Shown piece by piece: positions 10,901 through 21,187 of a DNA stretch of 46,080 nucleotides. The notes beneath the pieces are model-generated. The model was not told where the DNA came from. It searched no databases and saw only the letters and a program-made list of their open reading frames with translations. Source of the stretch: Fonticula alba (lineage: Eukaryota; Opisthokonta; Rotosphaerida; Fonticulaceae). Made by a program: the position numbers and the translations under genes. Position 1 is the first letter of the stretch, and each line of letters starts with the position of its first letter. The DNA lies in NCBI RefSeq assembly GCF_000388065.1, contig NW_009242971.1:1939371-1985450 (forward strand), given 5' to 3'.

Positions 10901-12120
10901 GGAGGGACCCGGGAAAAGAGCAGCCCCGTGGCAATGGACCCCGTGTGGGGTACCGCAGCCGGCGGGGCGGCAGGGAGGATGGATCCAGGAGCGCACCGTG
11001 TCTGGCGAAACCTTGATGGTGGCACCGTCGCCGAGGACCGGGAACACCGAGCCCGATAGGGTCTGGAGGATGGGCACAGCCGTGGTGCTGAGGGTCCGAC
11101 GAAGGGCATCCCGGAAGGCCTCATTGGAGGTGGGCCACTTGTCGCGCTTGCGCGAATGGTACTTGGTCACGATATCCAGCTCCTCGGCCGAGAGGGGCGG
11201 ACTGGAGGAGGAGGAGGAGGAGATATCGGCCTCGGGGAGGGCGGCCGCTCCGCCGGCGGAGGCGGCCTCCTCCGGCTGCCGATCAAACTCATCGAAGAGC
11301 CCCTCCACGCGCAGGCCACACAGCCGGCGCAGGTGGTTCAGCGGCCCGACCGCAAAGCGCAGAGCCGTCAAGATCCGGTGAAGCTCCGTGCGCAGGGTGG
11401 CGGCCACCGACTCGATCGGCGCACCATGGTGCTGGCCCACCAGCACCGCCACCAGCTGCGTGTCCAGGACCGGCTCCATCTCGGCCTCGGCGTGCACGGT
11501 CGGCGGGGCCGGCGGCCCGAGCAGCTGCTGCAAGCAAATCTGCCGCCCGACGTCCGTCTGCTTGGCCGGGCCCCGGGGCGGGGTGGCCTGCTCGCGATCC
11601 AGGAAGGCCGTGTCAAAGTCCCCGAGCTTGCGCATCACCACACAGTCACTGCTCATGGCCATGTGATCCAGATTGGAGCTGGCCAGGAAGTAGCCCACCG
11701 CGTCGAGGCCGCTCACCAGGCCGGCCAGCAGGAGCTGATCCTGGTTGGTGAGGTACTGCGAAAGGGGGGGGGGGGGGGAGAGAGACAGGGAGGTCAGAGT
11801 GGCGCCGAGGGCTTGCATGGAGGGAGGGAGGCCCGAGGGAGAGGTAGCGAGAGGGGGGGGGGAGAGAGAGGCGGGCGGAAGGCCGCGCGCGTGAAGGGGC
11901 TCACCTCGTTCGGCCAGGCGAAGATGATCTGCTGCTCGAACACCTGCGCCGGAGTGAGACGGTCGTTGGCCGCCGGCACCGGGTCGAAGATGACCAACAG
12001 CCGCCGGCCGTCCGGCACCAGACTGGACCAGGGGCCGCCGGGGCCGCTCGGCCCGGGGAGGGCCGTCAGCGCGGCCTCCGCATCCAGAGCCAGCGAGGGG
12101 GTCTTGACCGCCTGCTCCAT
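6749..12120 (-). CDS. Large longin-domain-like protein, possibly Ccz1/INTU/HPS4 family
   Basis: Minus-strand exons 12120-11905, 11755-10997, 10759-10391, 10198-9764 and 9490-6749 are all phase 0 and join to 1506 aa. The start CCGCCATGG is a strong initiation context. Residues about 40-72 (LLVIFDP, then QQIIFAWPNE) followed by NQDQLLLAGLVSGLDAVGYF and VMRKLGDFDTAF resemble the first longin domain of Ccz1/INTU/HPS4 proteins, which form Rab-GEF complexes; LVAVLVGQHHG and a following helix continue that pattern. A later segment (LILYDHTGVLFSRRSL) could be a second longin-like unit. The long last exon is Ala/Gly/Pro/Ser-rich, with an Asp/Glu-rich patch, an EAEAEA run near residues 817-830 and a poly-Gly run near 1429, so it is probably disordered. 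The family call rests on weak motif recall only. If it is wrong, this is an unassigned large protein. Intron 1 is the only one in the window with a GTGAGC donor. Confidence 0.7.
9554..9650 (-). repeat. (GA)n plus eight 10-bp GAGRCGGAGA units in an intron
   Basis: Within intron 4 of the longin-like gene (9763-9491) a GA run leads into eight tandem 10-base units, six GAGGCGGAGA and two GAGACGGAGA. On the sense strand they read as CT-rich. Confidence 0.9.
10858..10901 (-). repeat. (GGC)n run in an intron
   Basis: About fourteen GGC units lie in intron 2 (10996-10760) of the longin-like gene, beside poly-G tracts. They are not coding. Their shadows on both strands give poly-Gly, poly-Ala and poly-Arg frames. 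Confidence 0.9.
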
Positions 12121-13002
12121 GGCGGGGGGAGGAGGGCCTGGTGCGGCTGGTGCGGCTGGTGCGGCTGCGCCAGAGGGAGAGGAGGCGCGAGAAAGCCGGA
12201 GGGGGGAGGGGGGGGGCAAGCGAAGGGCAAGTGAGGGGAGGGAGGAGATGGCAGGGGGGGGGGGGGCGACAGGGCAGGAAGGGGAAGATAGTGCGACAGG
12301 GCTGGTGAGGGGTGCTCGCGCCTGAGCACCCCCCAGGCGCAGCCATGCCGGGTCCGAAAAAGCGCCGGGCGCGGGGGCGAGAGCCCTGCCCCCGGCCCCC
12401 GGCCTCTGGCCCCGCAGAAACAAACAATAACATGCTGCCCCCCCCCTTCCCACCCTCCCCGTTCGGGTCATTTTCCGTTAGAGACCCGAGTCGCCAGGAA
12501 ACAGCCAGCGGCACATGAGGCCGACAACCGCGCCCCGGCAAAAGGCACTCCGAGGCCAGCGCGCATCATCGGCTGGCGGCTCGCCGACCCCCGCGGCCTC
12601 TGTCGAACGTCTTTCCCTCCTTGGTGGCCCCGAATGCACGGAGCGCAGTGGCCCTGCACCCAGGGCCGGCCGCGAAGGACGGCGGCCGGGCCCCCCAACC
12701 CCACCCTGTCCGCTGGGACCCGCGCATTCATTGGCACCATACCGAGAAGCCCGTGATCGGCCCAAGTCAGCCGAGTGATCGGCGCTTGCGCGTGCGCCCA
12801 ACGCGGTGGCCACCCCCCGGCGGCCCGGAGGGTCCGGCTTTTAAAGGGACCCCGCGATGGCCGGGGGCTTCGCCGCCTCTCCCCCAGGCGGGTGCAGATC
12901 CTCCCTCCCCCCACAATACCCCTCTCGTTGCTTTCCGCGTCCCGCCGTCGCCGCTGCCGCCGCCGCCGCTGCCCCACCTTCGCGCACGCGCGCCGCGCCA
13001 GG
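12121..13002. promoter_or_regulatory. Divergent promoter region, longin-like gene / SET-domain gene
   Basis: 882 bases separate the two divergent start codons. The half near the longin-like gene is G-rich on the plus strand with poly-G runs. The half near the SET-domain gene holds ATTGG (inverse CCAAT) near 12730 and a GCGCTTGCGCGTGCGC-like stretch near 12781. No TATA box is evident. The promoter role is inferred from gene orientation. Confidence 0.5.
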
Positions 13003-15675
13003 ATGACATCCCACCCCCCGCATCCTCCCTACTGGGAGCCCCTTTGCCAGTTTGTCCGAGCCCGCGGAGGAGCCGCCTGTGCGTGAGACCGCGATCCCGG
13101 ATCGGCACACATGTCGGCCCGCGAGCCACCGGCGCCCCCCGCCGGCCGACTACCCGGTCGCCCNNNNNNNNNNNNNNNNNNNNNNNNNNNNNNNNNNNNN
13201 NNNNNNNNNNNNNNNNNNNNNNNNNNNNNNNNNNNNNNNNNNNNNNNNNNNNNNNNNNNNNNNNNNNNNNNNNNNNNNNNNNNNNNNNNNNNNNNNNNNN
13301 NNNNNNNNNNNCTGACGCCCCCGCTCTCACTCTCACCCCCGCCCTCGCCCTCCCCCCTCGGCCCCCCTCCCCATCCACTGCCACTTTGATGCGCCGCTTC
13401 GCCGCACGTGGCAGCCCTCCAGCCGTACAGCGATCCGGAGACAGGGGTCCGCGGGTTGGCCTTCGCCGATGACGCCCCATCGCCGCGGGAGATCGTCCGC
13501 TTGACCCCCCGGCTGCTTGTCACCCCGCAGCTGGCCCGGAGTATGATGGCCAGCTGGCTTGCCGGGGCTCCGGAGCTCGGCCCACCCGGTGCCGTGGCTC
13601 TTCTCCCCGCGCTGACCGGCACCCAGGCCTTGGTGCTGTGGGTGCTGCTGCTACACTGGCTCCCGGGCTCGGGCGAGCCCGGCACCGCGGGGCCTCCACG
13701 CGGGGCCGAGTGGCAGCACTACCTGGCCTCGCTGCCGAGCAGCGAGTCGTTTCTCTCCCACCCGGCACACCCCCAGGTGTTCCCGCAGGCCCGGCGGCGC
13801 TTGCCGCTCGGGGCCCGGCGTTTGGTGGCCGGTGTTCACCAGCGCCTGCAGCAGGATCTCGCGCGGCTCTCGGCTGTGTGGACTGTGCGTGCCATTTGCC
13901 CCCCCCCCCCCCTCCCCCCGCTCCCCCTCGCTTCCTCGCAACTCTCGACCCCTTTTCCCTCTGGCTGCTGTCGCCGGCCCGGGGAAGACACATGGCGGCG
14001 ATCTAACCAAAGTGCGTTCGCCTGTGCTCGCAGCGGCCCGAGCTGCCGGACGACCTCTTTGCGTGGGCCTGGTTTTGCGTCAACACCCGATGTGTGTTCT
14101 ACTCACGGCAAAGCGCAGGTGCGCATGCGGACGCCCGCACAGGCCCGCCCTCCTGGTCCTGCCACATGGGCCCCTGTGTCATGGCCCCGTCCTCTTCCGC
14201 CTCCCTGCCCTCTGTCCCTTGTGCTGCCGGATTTCCTTCTCCCTCTCTGCTCCTCTCCCCCTCCTTCTCACACGCGCACGCACGCACGCACGCACGCACG
14301 AGGGCAGCCCTTCACCGCCACGGCCCGCCCTCGGAGGAGTGCCAGGCGCTGGCCCCGGTGCTGGACTGGCTCAACCATCATCCGCTGGCGCACTTGACCA
14401 CCACCACGCACATTGAGCCACGCGGCGGGGCGCTGACCATTCGGACGACGACCACCACCACCACCACCACCGGCGGGACACCGGAGCCCGGGCTCCCGGA
14501 TCCCGGGGCCCTCCACCGGCCGGAGGTGTTCATCTCGTACGGACCGCACTCGGATGGCTTCCTCCTGGCTGAGTATGGGTTTGTGCCGCCGTCATCGGTG
14601 GCCGCTTGGGCCGGCGATGCCTTGGTCCCCACCACCGGGACTGGCAGGCCCCGTCACAACGCCGATCCCCTGCGGCGGTCCTTCAATCCCCATGACAATA
14701 TCGACCTCCGGGTGGACTTGGCTGCCGGGCGCGATGCCGTGATCGAGGCCCTCCAACGGGCCGCAGCCGCCTGCCCTGCTGGGTCCCCGGGGGAGCGGCA
14801 CTTCACCACACTCGGTGCCTTCCTGTCATCAGCCCTTTCGGATGTCGGTGCGTCCGGGCATCATGCCCTGCCTTCTCCTTCTCTGCCGGGCCTCCTGCCC
14901 TCGAGAGTCACCTGTGCGGGCCGTCTCCTGTGTTCGCTAACTTCCTCCACCCCCTCCGCCCCCTTCCACACACACACACACACACACACATACACACACA
15001 CGGATCTCCCATTCCATCTTTCCTCGGCCTTCCTTCTTCGATGCGTCCGCTCGGCCAGATCACTCTCCCTGCCCGTTGGACTTTGGCCAGTACCTCTTCG
15101 AAAGCCCGGACTCAAGCCTGGAAGCCCTGTGGCAGCAGGATTACCTGCCGGCGAGGCTTTGCTCGGCCCTGGGAACGCTCGGATTGCTGGCTGTCCCGGG
15201 CTCCGCCGGGCCCGTCCTGCAGCCGTGGCTCGAGCCACCGAGTGACAAGCCCGGAGGCGGTACCTCGGCCCCGGTAACACAGCATCTCGAGCGTGCCGGG
15301 CGCCTCTACTCGCTGGACCTGTCGCCGGCGGCGGCGGCGGCGGCGGCGGGCTTCAACACCGGCCAGGGGGCTGCCGCCCCCTCGTCGAAGCGCCCGCGTC
15401 TGGATGCCGCTGCCGCCTCGGCAAGCGTCGATCCTGCCCGGCACCTGGATGCCGCCCGGCTATGGCTTCGGTGGATCTGCCACCGGCACCTGGCCCCGGC
15501 CGATGATGCCTCCACCGAGGGACACCCTGAGCAACCGGCCGGGGGGACGGCGCGGCACGGGGCCCTCCACCCGTACGTTGGCGCCTGCGCCACGCACCTC
15601 CAGAACCAGTCAGATCTCCTGTTCCAATCGTTGGCAGTATCTATCTCTCAGGCATTGTCACGTGCCTCGTCTTAG
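13003..15675 (+). CDS. SET-domain protein-lysine methyltransferase, SETD4/Rubisco-LSMT type
   Basis: Exons 13003-13078, 13415-13884, 14034-14118, 14308-14847 and 15059-15675 join in phase to 595 aa. The split SET domain shows LFAWAWFCVNTRCVFY (about 190-205), LDWLNHHPLAH with the Asn-His pair near 233-234, and VFISYGPHSDGFLLAEYGF with the catalytic-type Tyr near 288. This order is typical of SETD4/SETD3/LSMT enzymes, which use S-adenosylmethionine to methylate lysine or histidine on proteins. SETD4 fits best by eye. A Thr run (about 257-265) sits between the SET halves. The C-terminal part resembles a Rubisco-LSMT substrate-binding domain but carries an Ala run and a KRPR basic patch. Exon 1 (MTSHPPHPPYWEPLCQFVRA) was chosen because it ends at a GTGCGT donor in the right phase. 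The 148-base run of N lies wholly in intron 1, so the protein is complete. Confidence 0.8.
13164..13311. other. Assembly gap (148 N)
   Basis: Run of N inside intron 1 (13079-13414) of the SET-domain gene. Flanks are C-rich low complexity. Confidence 0.99.
14968..15001 (+). repeat. (CA)n in intron 4 of the SET-domain gene
   Basis: CA run in intron 14848-15058, sense-strand CA. A related CACG run lies at about 14268-14300 just before the acceptor of intron 3. Confidence 0.9.
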
Positions 15676-15836
15676 TTAAGCCCAGGCGATTGGTTGCAAT
15701 CAACCCACAATTGAGCGTGCGCGCGCGCGCGCCATCCCCGGCCGTGGGCATGTGTGAGAACAAGGCAGAGAGGACGAGAGGGGGGGCGGGGCGGGGCGGG
15801 GCGGGGCGGGGGGGCACAAAGAATGTCCGGGTGGCA

Positions 15837-15882
<46 letters not shown>

Positions 15883-17571
15883 AAGAATGTCCGGGTGGCA
15901 GGAGGCGCAAATGCGCCTGGAATAGGGCGAAAAGGGGGGTGGGGGGGCAGGTGGGCGGCGAGCTTGGCTTATGGTCCATGTTGGGGGGCCAGCTTTGAGG
16001 GGGCGGGGGGCGGGGGCGCTGAGTGCGCTCCCCCCTCGTCGGACCCTATGTCGCCTTGTCGGGCTGTGGGCAGAATTAGATCGAGGGCCCCTCCTTCGAG
16101 GGTGGAATACGGGCGCCCGCCGGGCGAGGGAGAGGGGTAACGGCGCGCCTCCCTTCCGGCCCCTCATGGCGGCAGGCTCGCCCTATCGGGTGCGGTCAAT
16201 GATAGATGGCCGCGGGCATCACCCTTGCCATGGGTGCCGGGGGTGTCGAGGTACGTGCGTGGCCATGCGCGCGAGGGTGCCGCACTTTCCACGGGTCCAT
16301 TTGGCCGCCGGCCTATCGGGCCCGCATTACACCCTCGGCATGCGCTCGCGCAGGTCGATAAGTGCGCGGGTAGCGCGACGGCCGCGCACGTGCGGCGCTT
16401 CTGATTCCGGGGCGCAAGCGCCCGGCCGCATGGCCGGCATCGGGGCCGGCCCAACAAGCCCGGCCCTTGCATCACATCAGCCCCCGGAGTACGATGGCCC
16501 GGCTCCCGGGTGAGGTCACCTTGGCCCGGGGCCCGAGTCACCGGCCGCCCAATCGGGGGTTTTGTCCACGGCCGGCAGGCTGCGGGTCCCCGGCGTCCCA
16601 CTGCCTGGCAGGCGGGGGCACCGAGGGGAGACCGGGCCCATGGTGGCCGGGGCTCCGGGAAGGCCGGCAGGGCGACGGTGCAGCCGCGGCGAGGGGCAGG
16701 CCGGAGCGCACCGGCCGGCCGCTGCTGGGCGGCCCCCTGCCGCCGCCGGCAAGGCGCAAGGGGGGAGCACGCACACCCCACTCCAGGCGACCGCAGGAGC
16801 GTTGGGCCAATGTGCATGTCCGGCGGGAGGGGGGGGGGGAGGGGGCGGGGCGGGAGGGCGGGGGGGGCGCACAAAGCGACACGGACATTCCTTTCTCATG
16901 CCTGGGCGGGGGAGGGGGGCTTCTACTGCGCAGCCGCGGGGGAGGGGCGGGAGGGGGTGAATTTTCCGCTCTTTCCAGTGCCGCTGGCTGCCGGCGGGCG
17001 GGTGACCCCCTTCCTGTTGGCGAGTTGATGGGGGGCAGCGGGGGGGAGCGGGGGAAGGACACCGACCCGGCGGGCGCGGCCCGCCCCAGGGAGCGATCCA
17101 TGCGGGCCGGCCCTGCAAGCGAGCAGCCATAGCCATGGCCGGGGGACATGCCGGCGGGCCGGCTTGGGCATCCGGTCGGGGGACAAGCCCGGCCGGCGTC
17201 CCGAGGAGCTCCCGGGGCCCGGGCCGGTGGGATCGTCGGGGGGCGCGCATGCGCGCCGGTGCGTGTGTGCGTGTTTGTGTGTGCCTGTGTATTTGCTCCT
17301 GGCCCGGCGTCTGTCCACAGCCGGGCACCAGCCGCATCACCGCCTCCTTTCGGGCGAGTGCCGCGTCCAGCCACCCACCCCTGGTGTCCGCCGCCGGGCC
17401 GCCGATCCTGCCCTGTCGCTGGGGCCTGGCCGCCTGGCGCGTGCCGCGGTGCTGCGCCCCCCGGCCACACGGTCCACCCTGCACGGCATCCCAAGCTCGT
17501 CAGAGCCACACCACGGATGTCATCTGGCCCGTGCGCGCGCGCCCACTCGCGCCGGCGCCCCAGGCGGCAGG
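15676..17571. other. Intergenic region with G-rich tandem repeats; no gene seen
   Basis: G-rich on the plus strand. It has GGGGC units (about 15781-15813), a 42-base pure G run inside a duplicated segment, many shorter G runs, and a TG-rich patch near 17262-17290. Open frames on both strands are Gly/Ala/Pro/Arg low complexity with no recognisable domain. Confidence 0.6.
15814..15902 (+). repeat. Direct duplication of a 25-bp unit around a 42-base poly-G run
   Basis: The 25-base segment at 15814-15838 (GCACAAAGAATG, then TCCGGGTGGCAGG) recurs exactly at 15878-15902. The space between is pure G (15837-15878). It lies next to a GGGGC array with G-quadruplex potential. Confidence 0.9.
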
Positions 17572-17579
17572 TATAAAAG
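17572..17579 (+). promoter_or_regulatory. TATA box of the Cys-rich secreted protein gene
   Basis: TATAAAAG stands 148 bases before the ATG at 17727, in otherwise GC-rich DNA. It is the only canonical TATA box seen near a start codon in this window, which suggests a strongly or conditionally expressed gene. Confidence 0.6.
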
Positions 17580-17726
17580 ACTCACCCCCCCCGGCCGACA
17601 CCCAGGACGCCACCCACATAGCACCAAATCCCCCTCCCCACACTCCAAGCGCCGGCAACCATCTTGTCTGCTCGGTACTACCACCGCCCTTCGCGCCTCC
17701 CGCCCCACCCCGGAACCCGATCCACC

Positions 17727-18782
17727 ATGCGTGCCTTCGTCGTCGCTGCTCTTCTGGCTGTCCTCGCCATCGGCGCTTCCCGCGGTACGCACCCCCCCCC
17801 CCCCCCCGCCCGCCCGCCCGCCCGATGCCTCCCTCGCCCCTTTCGCCCAGCGCCTGTTGTTTCTCGCCCGCGCCCCCGGCCAGCGGCTGCACACCCGCCG
17901 ATGCCCTTGCGCTGACATGGTGAGCAAAATAACACCCGCCCCCTCCCGACCCCTGCCGGCACAGCCGCCGTCGAGGGGGTCGACATCACCGGCGCCAAGT
18001 TCAGCGTCAACCCGCTGACCGACTGCGGCACCGCCGACATGGAGAACATCGAGCGCCATGTGTCCGAGTGTAACTCCTCCACGCTGGCGGTCCAGTGCCA
18101 GGAGTCCTGCTTCGAGTGGCGCTACCGCCACGACGTCTGCACCCGCCTGCGTGTCAGCAACACCTCGATCAGCCTGAACCAGGCCTGCACCAACTTCTTC
18201 AACGCCGAGAAGACCCGCTGCAGCAGCCTCGTCGACTCCTATGTCTGGACCACCGACCTCAACTGCGAGTATGGCTGCCCGCTGAACTACAACTACGTCG
18301 CCGGCAACAACGCCTCCAACAACAGCAACAGCTTCAACTGCTCGGCCACCGCCAGCCAGGTCAGCCCCTCGTGGGCCCCCTGCCAGACCTACCTGGCCAA
18401 CTCCAACTGGAACGAGTACTGCACCACCACCTGCATTGAGGCGCACTACCGCCATGCCCTGTGCCGCGTGTACTCCCTCTTCGAGACCAACCAGGCCTTC
18501 TGCGTCAACGAGATCCAGGCCCACATCACCCAGTGTGCCAACTTCGCGGCCGTCAGCAGCCTCAACGCCAACAACTACTCCTGCACCCGCCAGTACAACC
18601 CCAACGTCAGCCTGGTCGGCTGCGGCAGCGGCACCCCCACCCCGACCCCGACCCCGACCCCGACCGTCGGCCCGACCCCGTGGCCCATCAACAGCGCCGC
18701 TGCCCTGAGCACGTCGACCACCGCCACCGCGGTGGTGGCCGGTGCCGCCGCCGCCGTCGCCGCCCTGGCCGCCACTCTCTAA
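17727..18782 (+). CDS. Secreted Cys-rich, N-glycosylated protein with probable GPI tail
   Basis: Exons 17727-17784 and 17965-18782 join in phase to 291 aa. The first exon codes for almost the entire signal peptide (MRAFVVAALLAVLAIGAS). The mature part has about 18 Cys, often spaced as C-x3-C (CQESC, CEYGC, CTTTC), and two similar stretches, ESCFEWRYRHDVCTRLR and TTTCIEAHYRHALCRVY, which suggest an internal duplication. Many NxS/T sites are present (NSS, NTS, NAS, NNS, NCS, NYS, NVS). A Thr-Pro run near the end (PTPTPTPTPT) precedes small residues and a hydrophobic Ala/Val tail with no charge at the very end, as in GPI-anchored proteins. No known family recognised. Codon use is very strongly C-ending, consistent with high expression. 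Confidence 0.75.
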
Positions 18783-18819
18783 GGGCCGCCGTAGCCGTCG
18801 CTGCTCCGTCCCGGCCTTT

Positions 18820-18851
<32 letters not shown>

Positions 18852-19130
18852 CGCCACAACTCCAACCACAATGACCATCGCTACCACCACCACCACCACC
18901 ACCACTACCACGGCTCTGCCTCCGCCTCCTCCTCCTCTTGCCGAAGCGTGGCGCGTTTGAGTGTGGCGCGTCAGCCCGCCGGGCTCCCCCGGGGCCGGGG
19001 CGACCGCAAAGAAAAACACCACATTCGCCGTACGGCCGGAAGCCGGATGATGCGCGCATGCCTCCATCCGCGCACCACCACCGAGGGCGGAGAGGAGAAA
19101 AGAGCCAGCTCAAGCGAGCTAGGGAGACGG

Positions 19131-19153
19131 CAAGAGAGAGAGAGAGAAAGAGA

Positions 19154-19196
<43 letters not shown>
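19131..19196. repeat. (GA)n with CGCGCG core
   Basis: GA dinucleotide run interrupted by CGCGCGCGCG. On the minus strand it reads CT. Confidence 0.9.
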
Positions 19197-19197
<1 letters not shown>

Positions 19198-20451
19198 CAG
19201 AGCGAGAACACGGGAAAGCAGGGAGAGCGAGCTGTCGAGTGACAGTGTGTCGAGAGAATCCGAGAAACCTGACCCCGAGCCCGCCACCCGCAGGGGGATC
19301 TAGCCCCTTTTGTGCAGCACAGCCGGACAGCGCGTTTCGACATGTTCGGTAGTCTGCCTCCACACCGGCCCGCACATCCGGCGGGCGTGCCTTCGCGCCC
19401 CCCCCCCTCTCCACGCACAGCGAGCCTGGCCACACCGGGGCCACGGTGCGCGGCAGGGGGGGGGGCCTTGGCGAGGCGCGGCCCGCCAGTGAATGCGGTC
19501 GCCGAGGCGGGAGGCCCTTTGGTCGCCGCATGGTCTTTTTCCGGGTCTGCCCCTGCTCGGGGAGGACGCGGCTGAGGCCAGGCCAGGGTGGGGGGGCGGC
19601 CAGTTCGGCGCGCTGTGGACACGGCTCGGCGCAATTGAGTGCGCGCTCGCGCTCGCGAGCGACCGTGCGTGCCCTTGTTTGTCTGTGCATGTCTGTCCGC
19701 GCCCGAGTCAATCCGCCCCCTCGTGTATTTTTCGCGCGTATTTGCATGTTTGTTTGTGTGTATGTGACCGTGAACGGACACACAAATGTGGTTTCCTGCC
19801 GGGGCCATCGCCCGGGCGTGCGTTTGTACATGCCAGAGCGGGCCCATCGCCGCGGCAGAGTCAGACAGGGAGAGAGGGAGAGAGACATTCCGAAAGGAAG
19901 AACCCGGCAGCCGCGCGCACGGAGGAGAGGAGCATGCCCATTGCATGGTCAGCACACATCATCCTCCACGCGTGTTGGATGGGGCCCCTGAAAAGGGGCG
20001 CGCCATCGGTGCCGCGAGCGGCCGCTGTGCCCTTAGGTTCTCCTTGCTTTGGAAAGTCACTCCTTCTCTCCATGCCCCCACGCGCACACCCACACAAATG
20101 CACATACACATACCACGCTCCGGCGATACCTCGGCGGGGAGACACACCGAACTTTGCACATCCCCCTCCCCCGATCCGTGCCTCCGTCTCCCCCCATATA
20201 CCAACCATTTTTAATACACAGACACAGAGTTATATCTCGGGACCGCTTTCCACGTCCATTGTAGGGTGCCAGAGTCCGGGTTCCGGAGCGGCGGTGGGGC
20301 ACGGCCGCAGACACCCTTCGGAAGCACCTGCTTTCCTTGCCACGGTGAGGGGGGGGGGGGGGGCGGGGCAGCGCCCGGGGTGCGATGGGGCGCGCCAGCC
20401 ATCGCGCTCGAGGCCGGACGAATTGGGGTGCGACACGATCTTGCCGGGATC

Positions 20452-20452
20452 G

Positions 20453-20485
<33 letters not shown>

Positions 20486-20738
20486 CCCCCCCGCCGGACC
20501 GGCCGAGGCGGGCGGCGGCGGGAGCGAGCGGGGGGGGGGGAGGGGGGGGGGGGGGGGGGAGGAGGGGCGGGGGGGGGGGGGGCAGGGCGCGAGCGGGGGG
20601 GGGGGGGGCGGGGCCGGGGGGGGGGGGGGGGGGCGGCGGGGGGGGGGGGGGGGGGCTGCGCCACCGCAGCGGAGGGCGGGGGAGTTGGGTGTGGGGAGAC
20701 GGGGCGGGGAACTCTGCCCCCCCCCCCCCCCCCCCGAA
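20452..20738. repeat. Paired poly-C and poly-G island
   Basis: A run of about 32 C (20453-20484) is followed by a G-rich block of more than 100 bases (about 20530-20655) broken only by A or C, and then by a second C run (about 20718-20736). C and G blocks on the same strand can pair as a large hairpin, and the G block can form quadruplexes. Confidence 0.9.
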
Positions 20739-21170
20739 TGGCGGAGCGCGCATGGAGGAAGTGTTGAGAGAGCATCGAGCCCAGACAGTGGGCGAGGGAG
20801 AGGCCCAGGGGCATCCATGGCTGAGTGCACGCCCGTACGAGTGTGGACACGCAGCCATGGTCGTGAAAGTGCCTCGCACCAGGAGGGCCGGGCGGCTCGC
20901 GTGACCAAGAAGGGGCCTTCTCCGGGTCGGCCCCGGCACGCCGTGTCGCATCGGGAAGATGCCGCATCGCGATCAGGAATCGTGCAGGCGGCTCGCTCAA
21001 GGCAGGGGCAAAGAGGGAGGGCAGGGGGGCGGGGGGGGGGGGGGGGGAGACATGTGGCCAGGGGCTAAAGCCAACCACGGGAGCGGGGATGCAAAAGGCC
21101 GAGACATGCACTTCCGTCGCAGGCGAAGGGGAAAGCACCCGTAGGGGACAGCGGGAAAGGGGGTGGGCAG

Positions 21171-21187
21171 AATAAATAAATAAAAAA
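21171..21187 (+). terminator. Overlapping AATAAA-type polyadenylation motifs
   Basis: AATAAATAAATAAAAAA stands out in GC-rich DNA with no assigned gene before it. Possible poly(A) signal of an unseen transcript, or chance. Confidence 0.25.
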
